Origin: Pseudomonadales bacterium
Lineage (GTDB): Bacteria; Pseudomonadota; Gammaproteobacteria; Pseudomonadales; Azotimanducaceae
Direction: 5' to 3'
Length of the DNA: 64,000 nt
Assembly: GCA_030749725.1 (NCBI GenBank)
Contig: JASMJM010000014.1
Span: forward strand, 1-64,000
In this document: positions 54,086-61,960 of the stretch, in pieces
Layout: each line of letters begins with the position of its first letter
Numbering within the stretch: the stretch's first letter is position 1
The notes under the pieces: model-generated
Database searches by the model: none
Seen by the model: only the letters and a program-made list of their open reading frames with translations
What the model was told of the DNA's origin: nothing
Position numbers and translations under genes: made by a program

Positions 54086-55003
54086 CTATAGCAAACTCGC
54101 CAGCAAGTCATTGGTTCTTTGAAACGATTCCCGGCCGCTTGCTCCTGCCGGGTAGACGCTGGCGATCACCTCGGTAGCGCCCGCTGAGAAATAAGCCTTC
54201 AACTGGTCCGTTACTTCCTGTTCATTGCCGACGACGGCGATTTCGCCCGCTTGGTCCAATCCTTCGGCATCCAGTTGACGACGATAGTTGAACGTCTGGC
54301 TGTACCCCTGAAAGATCTGCACGGCACGTGCTGTCGCTTCCTCTTTGTCATCATGCACGCAGACAGGTAAACCGACGATGATACGCGGTTCGCCGCGTCC
54401 TGCATCCGCTGCTGCCTTGCGAATTCTGGGGGAGGTGTTGGTCTCGACAGTCTTTTGGCCGACCATCCAGGTTACGGTTCCATCAGCTACCTCGCCCGCT
54501 GCCTTAAGCATTAGCGGTGCAAGGGCAGATATGACGACGGGGAAGGGTTGCGCGTCCGGCACCATGAAGCCCGTTCTCACCTGGTACATATCTCCCTGGA
54601 AGTCCACCCTGCCTTCATCTGCCAACGACTTAATGATGCTGACGTACTCGCGCATATGCAGAGCAGGGCGATCGTATTTCAATCCCAAGCTGTTCTCGAT
54701 CCCCGGTCGATGTGACGGGCCCACACCAAGCACCAGTCTGCCGCCCGTTAGCACGTTGGCTGTGGCAGCCTGCTGGGCGACCGTGCTGGGGTGGCGCGGG
54801 TAAGATGGCACCACCGCGGTACCCAGTTCAATGCTGCTGGTCTTCTCGCCCGCCAGGGCAATGATGGTCAACGCATCGAAGGTAGCCACTTGGGGAAACC
54901 AGTAGCTGTGAAATCCCCTGCCTTCGAGGTCGACTATTTCGTCAATGACGCTGGTCAGGGGCGCGCCGCGACGGACATTGCCGCCATAGATTCCGATCTT
55001 CAT
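54086..55003 (-). CDS. LLM-class F420-dependent oxidoreductase
   Basis: A 305-residue TIM barrel of the F420/luciferase-like class: GRGFHSYWFPQVA, then IELGTAVVPSYPRHPSTVAQQA (N-terminal substrate-side loop), GRLVLGVGPSHRPG and FPVVISALAPLMLKAAGEVADG. It lacks a signal peptide. The start ATG 55003 lies behind GAGGAG. MITE copy 3 sits 31 bases upstream, between this gene and the iron-sulfur reductase on the other strand. Confidence 0.83.
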   Translation of the reverse strand: MKIGIYGGNVRRGAPLTSVIDEIVDLEGRGFHSYWFPQVATFDALTIIALAGEKTSSIELGTAVVPSYPRHPSTVAQQAATANVLTGGRLVLGVGPSHRPGIENSLGLKYDRPALHMREYVSIIKSLADEGRVDFQGDMYQVRTGFMVPDAQPFPVVISALAPLMLKAAGEVADGTVTWMVGQKTVETNTSPRIRKAAADAGRGEPRIIVGLPVCVHDDKEEATARAVQIFQGYSQTFNYRRQLDAEGLDQAGEIAVVGNEQEVTDQLKAYFSAGATEVIASVYPAGASGRESFQRTNDLLASLL

Positions 55004-55034
55004 GGTAGGGTCTCCTCAAATGAAGGAAATATCT

Positions 55035-55226
55035 TAGTGTACTGTCCCACAATTAAGTAGCCTTATTCGCTGGCCTATTTTATCCCTGGACTTCGACTGG
55101 GCGTCCCCGTTGTTCGTCCTTATCGGGGCGCCCGGCGAGGGTGCCCAACCCACGGCGTCCTCGCGCCTTGCCAGGAACAAAATATGCCGACCGAACAATG
55201 ACCACTTAATTGCGGGACAGTACACT
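55035..55226. mobile_element. MITE copy 3 (192 bp)
   Basis: The longest copy. Left end TAGTGTACTGTCCCACAA, right end TTGCGGGACAGTACACT. The interior has an extra GACTGGGCGTCCCCGTTGTTC compared with copy 1, then the same GGCGCCCGGCGAGGGTGCCC core. It lies between two divergent genes and could affect either promoter. Confidence 0.85.
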
Positions 55227-55379
55227 GGCACCTTTTTGGGCTGCCGCAGTCAGGCGTCATGCACCGTGCAACGGCAGGTTATTGCGCCGTGATGTTTTGC
55301 CGGCCGATCGCGGCACGGAGAATCACTTCTTTCACTTTAGCCGTCCATAACGTAAGCTCGTCGGTATCGGATATGCGCA

Positions 55380-55386
55380 GAGGAGA
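55380..55386 (+). promoter_or_regulatory. Ribosome binding site before a likely ATC start
   Basis: GAGGAGAGG (about 55379-55388) lies a few bases before ATC at 55393, where family-like sequence begins. Its strength supports translation from this position despite the lack of an ATG. Confidence 0.4.
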
Positions 55387-55392
55387 GGCAAC

Positions 55393-56268
55393 ATCGAAGG
55401 TTTTGAAGAGTGGATCACGGGTGAGATCAAGCAGATTGTTCAGAATGACCCAGACAATCGCCTGAAGCGCCTGGATGACAGCGCCATCTTTGATGAACCG
55501 CTGGTCGGCTTCGTATCAGGCGGCGATGCGATCTTCCTGCAACTGAAGCAGGTCATCGGAGCATTTCATCTGACGCCGGAAGAGGCGTTGGCCAAATACG
55601 CCGAGCGTAATGGTCATGCCCACACTGAAGCCGATGGTCTGGGGGTTATCTCCTATGTACTGCCCATTTCGGAGCAAACCCGAAAGGAAAATGGCCGCTC
55701 GAAAGAGCGACCATCCGAACGCTGGGCAAATACTCGGTTGTTCGGTGAAGAATTCAGTCGCAAACTGCAATCCCAGATCGTGGCTCTACTCGAGGCCCGG
55801 GGATTTCAGGCGGTCGCGCCGGAACTGGACGATGAACTTTTTCGCGTCTTCCTGGATGAGAAGGTTGGTTGGACCTCTGTCTGGTCACAACGTCACATAG
55901 CGTTTTCAGCCGGGCTCGGCACTTTCGGTCTTTCTGACGGTTTGATTACGTCAGTTGGCAAGGCGCACCGGGTGGGCAGCGTGGTGGTCAATCATCCGCT
56001 TGAGTCATCGGAACGACCCGATGACATCCATCGTGACTGCCTGTTCTACCGGGGTATCGATTGCAGAACCTGCAAGAAACGCTGCCCCGTGGGTGCGATC
56101 GATGACAACGGCCACGATAAGAAAGCCTGTTCTGAGTTCGTCTTTCAGCAGATCCCCATCATCAAGGAAAACTACGGCATCGACATCTATGGATGCGGTC
56201 TGTGTCAGACCAATGTCCCCTGTGGCAAGGGAATTCCCAAGAGCGCTAAAGGGTTTGCGGCCAACTGA
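55393..56268 (+). CDS. 4Fe-4S reductase, epoxyqueuosine reductase/dehalogenase-like, with ATC start
   Basis: The frame is open from a TAA at 55349. Residues IEGFEEWITGEIKQIV lead into GFVSGGDAIFLQLKQVIG and later GWTSVWSQRHIAFSAGLGTFGLSDGLI, typical of QueG/reductive-dehalogenase-like iron-sulfur proteins, and end in two cluster motifs (CRTCKKRCPVGAI and CGLCQTNVPCGKGIP). No ATG, GTG or TTG lies before 55588, which would cut off about 65 residues. A strong ribosome binding site stands before ATC 55393. Either an ATG was mutated to ATC or the start is truly unusual. Confidence 0.7.
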   Translation: MEGFEEWITGEIKQIVQNDPDNRLKRLDDSAIFDEPLVGFVSGGDAIFLQLKQVIGAFHLTPEEALAKYAERNGHAHTEADGLGVISYVLPISEQTRKENGRSKERPSERWANTRLFGEEFSRKLQSQIVALLEARGFQAVAPELDDELFRVFLDEKVGWTSVWSQRHIAFSAGLGTFGLSDGLITSVGKAHRVGSVVVNHPLESSERPDDIHRDCLFYRGIDCRTCKKRCPVGAIDDNGHDKKACSEFVFQQIPIIKENYGIDIYGCGLCQTNVPCGKGIPKSAKGFAAN

Positions 56269-56382
56269 CGGCTCGGGCAATGCAGATCAAAGCCCGCACT
56301 ATTCGCGACCGGATGGTAAGGGCGGCCACCCACAAGTGGCCGTGATCCAGCGCCAGAGCGTTCTGTCCGGGCGACTGCACCT

Positions 56383-57693
56383 TTGAGAAAACGGCTTACA
56401 GTATCTGCGATCCTGGCGTTGTTGGTGGTTCTCTTCGTGCTGGTGTCGGCCGACGAAGAACTGGTGCCGGAAGTAGCTGCATGGTTGGCAAGCCCACCCG
56501 AAAGACCAATGGACGTAGACAACGGCTACATCTATTTCATCGGCATACTTGCCAGGGAACAGGATGATCCTCTTCAGGTTGGCCTGCAGGCCATTGGTTC
56601 ATTAGCTGAGCGTCGCCGGGAACCGGTCTTTTTCATCTCGTCAGAATCCGAGGAGTATCCGCCCTCCCGCCGGCTGGACCTCCCCCGAGGCGATCCGTTG
56701 TGTGTGATAGGGAGCCCGGGTTGTCTGGAGCATATGCTGCTCCAATCCGACAAACTAGAAACGTTGATTGACAGCAACCTGGTATTGCTTGACCGGTATC
56801 GATCCTTCCTTCGCCATTCGCACTATACGACCTTAACTGAATCGTCGGCAGATGATATCGACATACCATACAACGCAATAACAAGAGTCAATAGATTGCT
56901 CCATGTAAGTGCGGTCAAGCAACTCATTGATGGAAATCATAGAAAATTTGCAGCAACCTTAATCGATGACATTACCGCTAAGAGATCTTTGCTTGGTAAA
57001 GCGGACGATTTCATTCTGAAGATGACCTTAATCTCGGCGTTAGCGGAAGATTTCAGACTGATTTCTCAGCTCTATAGCAAGGGCCTCTATGGACAGGGCC
57101 TGATCGACCCGGATGACAAGATCTTTGCCGACTTTTCCAAAAGCGAAAGATCCTGGGAGCTGGCCATGAAGAGACGGTTCAATCGGCATGCCGACAAGGT
57201 GTATAAGTTCTTTGACGGATTGGATCTGTCAGAAGACGGCATAAATCCCCTGGCGTGGCCGGTGGCTCTACTACACAAACCCAATAAGACGCTGAATGAC
57301 ATCTACCCGAAATTTCACAGAAATTATCAACTGTCGATCATGTCGCCCAGTCAGTTTATGGACAGCAGCAGGAATCCCGCCGATGAAAGTAACATCTTCA
57401 CCCGCAGCAATATCATCGGCTCGATCCTGAACAGAAAGGCAATGGTCAGCTACCAGGGATATATCGTCGTGATGAAGGACATCGAGTGCTTTATTAAGCT
57501 GGTCAAGATCAGGCTCTCGCTACCTGCTGAGATTACCGGCAACAGCATCGACTTTGATCAACTGGCCAACTCGGTAGATATACGCAATCCCTATAACGGA
57601 AAACGACCCTTCATTGCCGCGCAGTCTGACAGATTCTGTTTTTCGTCCAGACCGTCCCGAAACGGGCTCGATCGGCTCTGCGTTGACATTTGA
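56383..57693 (+). CDS. Unknown protein with N-terminal membrane anchor
   Basis: A 436-residue protein. A hydrophobic N-terminal segment (AILALLVVLFVLVSA, residues 9-23) acts as anchor or signal. The rest is soluble, mostly helical and has no motif I can name. One segment, DNGYIYFIGILARE, occurs just after the anchor. The start is a TTG. It follows the iron-sulfur reductase by about 115 bases and precedes the MFS gene. Not recognised. Confidence 0.6.
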   Translation: MRKRLTVSAILALLVVLFVLVSADEELVPEVAAWLASPPERPMDVDNGYIYFIGILAREQDDPLQVGLQAIGSLAERRREPVFFISSESEEYPPSRRLDLPRGDPLCVIGSPGCLEHMLLQSDKLETLIDSNLVLLDRYRSFLRHSHYTTLTESSADDIDIPYNAITRVNRLLHVSAVKQLIDGNHRKFAATLIDDITAKRSLLGKADDFILKMTLISALAEDFRLISQLYSKGLYGQGLIDPDDKIFADFSKSERSWELAMKRRFNRHADKVYKFFDGLDLSEDGINPLAWPVALLHKPNKTLNDIYPKFHRNYQLSIMSPSQFMDSSRNPADESNIFTRSNIIGSILNRKAMVSYQGYIVVMKDIECFIKLVKIRLSLPAEITGNSIDFDQLANSVDIRNPYNGKRPFIAAQSDRFCFSSRPSRNGLDRLCVDI

Positions 57694-57736
57694 GTTTTAG
57701 CCCCATTTCGTTGGCTATCGCGTATCATGGGGCGCC

Positions 57737-59038
57737 ATGAAGTCGCAGTGGGACAGGTTCGATAAGATGATACGCCCCGAGGGGCGTATTTTTTATGGCT
57801 GGCGTATCGTGCTCGCCAGTGCCGGCATTCAGCTCCTTGCCGGTGTCTTGTGGATGCAGTCATTCGGGGCCTATACGGTGCTGCTGCAAAGGGAGTTTGG
57901 CTGGAGCAAGGCGGTTGTATCAGGTGCCTTTGCCCTGACGCGGGTGGAGAGCGGCTTGCTTGGCCCGTTGCAGGGCTGGTTGGTGGACCACTTCGGGCCG
58001 CGCGCGATTCTGCGCATCGGCCTCATCCTGTTTGGTGTGGGTTTTATGCTGTTCAGTCAGGTGAATTCCATTTTGTCTTTCTATCTCACCTTTGCCTTGA
58101 TTGCAGTTGGCTCGAGCCTGGGGGGATTCGCCACCATCATGGTGTCGATCGTCAACTGGTTCAGTCGTCACAGGGCAAAGGCAGTATCCATTTCTCAGCT
58201 TGGCTTTTCCATGGGGGGACTGTCGGTGCCCATCGTGATCCTCTCACTGGAGTTATTCGGCTGGCGTGCCACGGCTTTTGGCTCCGGCGTCATCGTCATG
58301 CTTGTTGGGTTGCCCTTGGTACAGGTGGTTCGCCACAAACCCGAGGACCGCGATGAAGTACCGGATGGTATTCGATCTAATGATGAACCCACTAACGATA
58401 CAGATCGACCGCGCGTCCAGGCCGACAGGGACTTTACGGCGCGAGAAGCGATGCGCACCAGAGCATTCTGGCTGCTCTCCCTCGGTCACGCCTCTGCGTT
58501 ACTGACTGTGTCTGCTGTAATGGTGCATCTGGTACCCCACCTGACAGAGGGGCTTAACTTCTCGCTGGCTGAGGCGGGCGCGGTCGTTGCACTGATGACC
58601 GCCTTCCAGATGTTGGGCCAGATTTGTGGGGGGTATCTGGGAGATCGCTTTGATAAAAGGTACATCTGCATCGGTTGTATGATCGGGCACAGCTCCGGGC
58701 TACTGCTGGTGGCCTTTGCCGGCTCAACCATGATGGTGATGACCTTTGCCCTGCTGCACGGTTTAGCCTGGGGTATGCGTGGCCCTCTGATGGTGGCACT
58801 GCGCGCTGACTACTTCGGACCGTCCTCGTTCGGCACCATCATGGGTTTCTCCTCCCTGATCGTGATGTTCGGCATGTCCAGCGGCCCCATCATCGCGGGC
58901 TATATGGCGGATGTTACCGGAAATTACCAGGGTGGCTTGGCGCTCTTGGCGTGTTTAGCTTTTTCCGGATCTTTCTGTTTTCTGCTGGCAAAGCCGCCTC
59001 AACATCGAACGGTAGTCAAGACTTCAGACCACCCTTAG
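57737..59038 (+). CDS. MFS transporter, monocarboxylate/OFA-like
   Basis: A 433-residue major facilitator with twelve membrane segments. FYGWRIVLASAGIQLLAG at the N-terminus, FSQVNSILSFYLTFALIAVG, SRHRAKAVSISQLGFSMGG between halves of the first bundle, then a central cytoplasmic loop (EDRDEVPDGIRSNDEPTNDTD) and a second bundle with GDRFDKRYICIG. This matches the monocarboxylate/OFA group, which moves organic acids. Alone in its unit. Confidence 0.85.
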   Translation: MKSQWDRFDKMIRPEGRIFYGWRIVLASAGIQLLAGVLWMQSFGAYTVLLQREFGWSKAVVSGAFALTRVESGLLGPLQGWLVDHFGPRAILRIGLILFGVGFMLFSQVNSILSFYLTFALIAVGSSLGGFATIMVSIVNWFSRHRAKAVSISQLGFSMGGLSVPIVILSLELFGWRATAFGSGVIVMLVGLPLVQVVRHKPEDRDEVPDGIRSNDEPTNDTDRPRVQADRDFTAREAMRTRAFWLLSLGHASALLTVSAVMVHLVPHLTEGLNFSLAEAGAVVALMTAFQMLGQICGGYLGDRFDKRYICIGCMIGHSSGLLLVAFAGSTMMVMTFALLHGLAWGMRGPLMVALRADYFGPSSFGTIMGFSSLIVMFGMSSGPIIAGYMADVTGNYQGGLALLACLAFSGSFCFLLAKPPQHRTVVKTSDHP

Positions 59039-59177
59039 ATCCGCACGCCTGTTCGATGTCGTTCTCCCTTGGGATATCTGATGTACAGCGTCTGCACGTG
59101 CACCTATAATACGTGACGGCAACACATCACCATCAATTAGCTACTAGATATTTCCTGCCAGGAAATGAGGAAAGACT

Positions 59178-61760
59178 ATGCATCTAAAATCAGGAACGCT
59201 TCTATCAGTTGCGTTTGCAGTCTCGACTTCGGCAACATTGCTACCATCCATTGTGCTGTCAGAAGACAGCGGCGTGATGGAAGAGATCGTGGTCACAGGT
59301 ACCCGCAAAGAGGGCTTGTCCCCGACCGAAACGCTGTCACCGGTTGACGTTATCGGCGGCGAAAGCCTTGCCAACCAGGCTGCCTTTGACCTTACTGATG
59401 GATTGACCAAAATCGTGCCGACGATCAATACTCAACGATTCCCGATCGCGGATGGAACGGCATTCATCAGACCCGTCACACTGCGAAACCTGTCACCAGA
59501 CCAAACACTGGTCCTCGTTAACGGCACCCGCCGACATCGGTCGCCACTGGTCAATCTGCAGTTGGCACCACTCGGCACGGTAAACCAGGGATCGCAAGGT
59601 GTCGATTATTCGGCGTTGCCCGCCGCGGCGATCGAACGGGTTGAGATCTTACGGGATGGCGCATCGGCACAATACGGGTCGGATGCCATCGCAGGTGTGA
59701 TTAACGTCATCCTCAAAGATGCCAGTGAGGGTTTTTCTGTTTCTGTCCAGACGGGCGAGTACTATGAAGGCGATGGTGAGAGAACCACCTACGGCTTCAA
59801 TGGTGGTATCGCACTTGGGGACAGCGGTTTCTTGAATGCTACCGTTGAGCGGTCAACTTCCGACACGACCTCCCGGGGAATTGCCAGACCGGATGCAGCA
59901 TTTGTGGCCAGCGTCGTCGGAGCAAGCCAGGTTCCCCTCGGCGGACTCGGTCAGCGCTGGGGAGACCCGGATGTGGAAACGACAAAGTTGTTCGTCAATA
60001 GCGCGTTTCGCCTCTCAGATGCGATCGAGCTATATGCAAACGTCAGCTACTCGGACAATGAAACCGTCTCGGATTTCTTCTATCGTGGACCGGTGCTCGA
60101 TCCTTCCCAGGAATTCGATGCACGAACGACCCTGCAAATCGATACAGATGGCGATTTCCTGCCAGACGCGGCTCCCCAATCACTGATTGACAGTATTAAT
60201 GCTGCCGGACTGACTCCGAGTAACTATGTCACCGCTGATGCAACCAGTGCCAGCGGATTTGTGCTGCGTAATCCGATTTATACCTTGTTCCCCGGCGGTT
60301 ACAATCCAAACTTTGGTGCCGACATTAGGGATTACGCCTACGTTATTGGTGCCCGTGGTGAATTTGCCGGCGGCATGAGCTGGGATGTCACGTTTCATAG
60401 GGCTGAAGGTGAAGCAGAATACAAGATCTCAGAGACCATCAATCCCAGCCTGGGTAGTTTGTCGCCGACGAGTTTTGGTCCCGGGGAGCTGACACAGGAG
60501 GAGTACAGTCTGAATATCGACCTGGTCAAGCCATTGGACCTGGGCGATCTCGCTTCACCCCTCAACGTGGCATTTGGATTCGAATGGAGAGATGAGACCT
60601 ACGATATTGGTGCCGGTGAACTGGCATCCATTGAAGCGGGTCCAACGGCCGCATTCTTCGGCGTAGGATCAGATGGTTTCCAGGGATTTCCGGTCGAGTC
60701 AGCGGGCAGTTTTGTAAGTGAGAGTTTTGCACTTTACCTGGACCTGGAAGCCGATGTCACTGACAATTTCTCAGCCGGTGTCGCGGTTCGCTACGAAGAC
60801 TTTGACGAGTTCGATTCCACGTTTGACTGGAAAATATCCGGTCGTCTGCGTGTCAACGAGAACTTTGCAATTCGTGCAACCGCCAATACCGGATTTCGCG
60901 TCCCCACCCCGGGCCAGGTGCATACCCTTAATATTACGACTACGTCAGACATTAACGGTAACCTGATCCCCAATGGGACTTACCCGGTTGATCACCCTGT
61001 TGCATTGTCGTTAGGTTCAAAATCTCTGGATCCGGAAGAATCCACCAGTTTCACTTTGGGTGCAATCTGGGTACCCATGGATAATGTCAGCATCACGCTC
61101 GACTACTACAACATTACCATCGATGATCGACTGGCACTCCTAAACAATACAATAGGTGCCGCTCAAGTAGCTGCCCTGACTGCATCGGGCGTCGCCAACG
61201 CCAACCTGCTCCTGGGAAGCAGCGCCAACTTTTTCGTCAATGGATTTGAATCTAAAGTGACGGGCGTTGACCTGGCTGTCAGTGCTGACTTTGAAGTATT
61301 CGGTGGCGAGCTTACTGCGGCCCTGCGTCATAGTTATAACGAACAGGAAGTCAGCGATATTGCCGCCGGTACTATCAATCAGTCCCGCGTCTTTGATCTG
61401 GAGAATCAGGTTCCACAGAATCGCACAATTCTGAGCTTCGACTATCGAACCGGCGGCCTGTTCAGTGCAGTAGTCCGCATCAATCGCTATGGCGACTGGG
61501 ATTCGACCGGCGGACTGTTCAGCCCAGGTGATGCCTCAGACGCATCGTCCTACGATGCTGCGACGCTGGTTGATGTTGAAGCGACCCTCACATTCAACCA
61601 GAACTACAGACTCACAATAGGCGCAGAGAATGTCTTCGATGAAGAGCCCGGTAGGGAAAAGGATGGCGTTCTGCAGTTCCTCGGGATCACTAATTCACTG
61701 ACATCTCCCTATGGATTTAATGGTGGGTTCTGGTACGTGAGACTTTCCGCCGACTTCTAG
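59178..61760 (+). CDS. TonB-dependent receptor
   Basis: An 860-residue outer-membrane receptor. After a signal peptide (about residues 1-29) comes a TonB box-like GVMEEIVVTGTRK, the plug domain (LTDGLTKIVPTINTQ, then TLVLVNGTRRHRSPL and IERVEILRDGASAQYGSDAIAGVINVILK), and a beta-barrel ending WYVRLSADF with a C-terminal Phe. It should take up a siderophore, a glycan fragment or another large nutrient. It stands alone after an MFS gene. A hairpin terminator follows. Confidence 0.88.
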   Translation: MHLKSGTLLSVAFAVSTSATLLPSIVLSEDSGVMEEIVVTGTRKEGLSPTETLSPVDVIGGESLANQAAFDLTDGLTKIVPTINTQRFPIADGTAFIRPVTLRNLSPDQTLVLVNGTRRHRSPLVNLQLAPLGTVNQGSQGVDYSALPAAAIERVEILRDGASAQYGSDAIAGVINVILKDASEGFSVSVQTGEYYEGDGERTTYGFNGGIALGDSGFLNATVERSTSDTTSRGIARPDAAFVASVVGASQVPLGGLGQRWGDPDVETTKLFVNSAFRLSDAIELYANVSYSDNETVSDFFYRGPVLDPSQEFDARTTLQIDTDGDFLPDAAPQSLIDSINAAGLTPSNYVTADATSASGFVLRNPIYTLFPGGYNPNFGADIRDYAYVIGARGEFAGGMSWDVTFHRAEGEAEYKISETINPSLGSLSPTSFGPGELTQEEYSLNIDLVKPLDLGDLASPLNVAFGFEWRDETYDIGAGELASIEAGPTAAFFGVGSDGFQGFPVESAGSFVSESFALYLDLEADVTDNFSAGVAVRYEDFDEFDSTFDWKISGRLRVNENFAIRATANTGFRVPTPGQVHTLNITTTSDINGNLIPNGTYPVDHPVALSLGSKSLDPEESTSFTLGAIWVPMDNVSITLDYYNITIDDRLALLNNTIGAAQVAALTASGVANANLLLGSSANFFVNGFESKVTGVDLAVSADFEVFGGELTAALRHSYNEQEVSDIAAGTINQSRVFDLENQVPQNRTILSFDYRTGGLFSAVVRINRYGDWDSTGGLFSPGDASDASSYDAATLVDVEATLTFNQNYRLTIGAENVFDEEPGREKDGVLQFLGITNSLTSPYGFNGGFWYVRLSADF

Positions 61761-61778
61761 ACCTGTCAATGGAATCAA

Positions 61779-61799
61779 ACCGGCGCCTTCGGCGCCGGT
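61779..61799 (+). terminator. Rho-independent terminator-like hairpin
   Basis: ACCGGCGCC and GGCGCCGGT form a perfect 9-bp stem with a TTC loop, 19 bases after the TonB-receptor stop. The following T run is short (TCTTCC), so termination may be partial. Confidence 0.65.
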
Positions 61800-61960
61800 C
61801 TTCCATTCGGACGATTGTTGAAAACCCTGAGGGACACGCTTGACCTAGCCGACGACTTGACACAGCAGATGTTGAGTCGTAGGGAGATAGTTGTGCTAAC
61901 CTGCTTATAACAAGGATAATGGCCGGTCTAGACGGAAGTTCAATACTGAGACTTAGTCAG

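Noticed and set aside
61857-61885. TTGACA as the -35 box of a promoter for the coiled-coil gene
   Set aside because: The hexamer at the right spacing (TAGGGA) is a poor -10 box, so the support is too weak to list.
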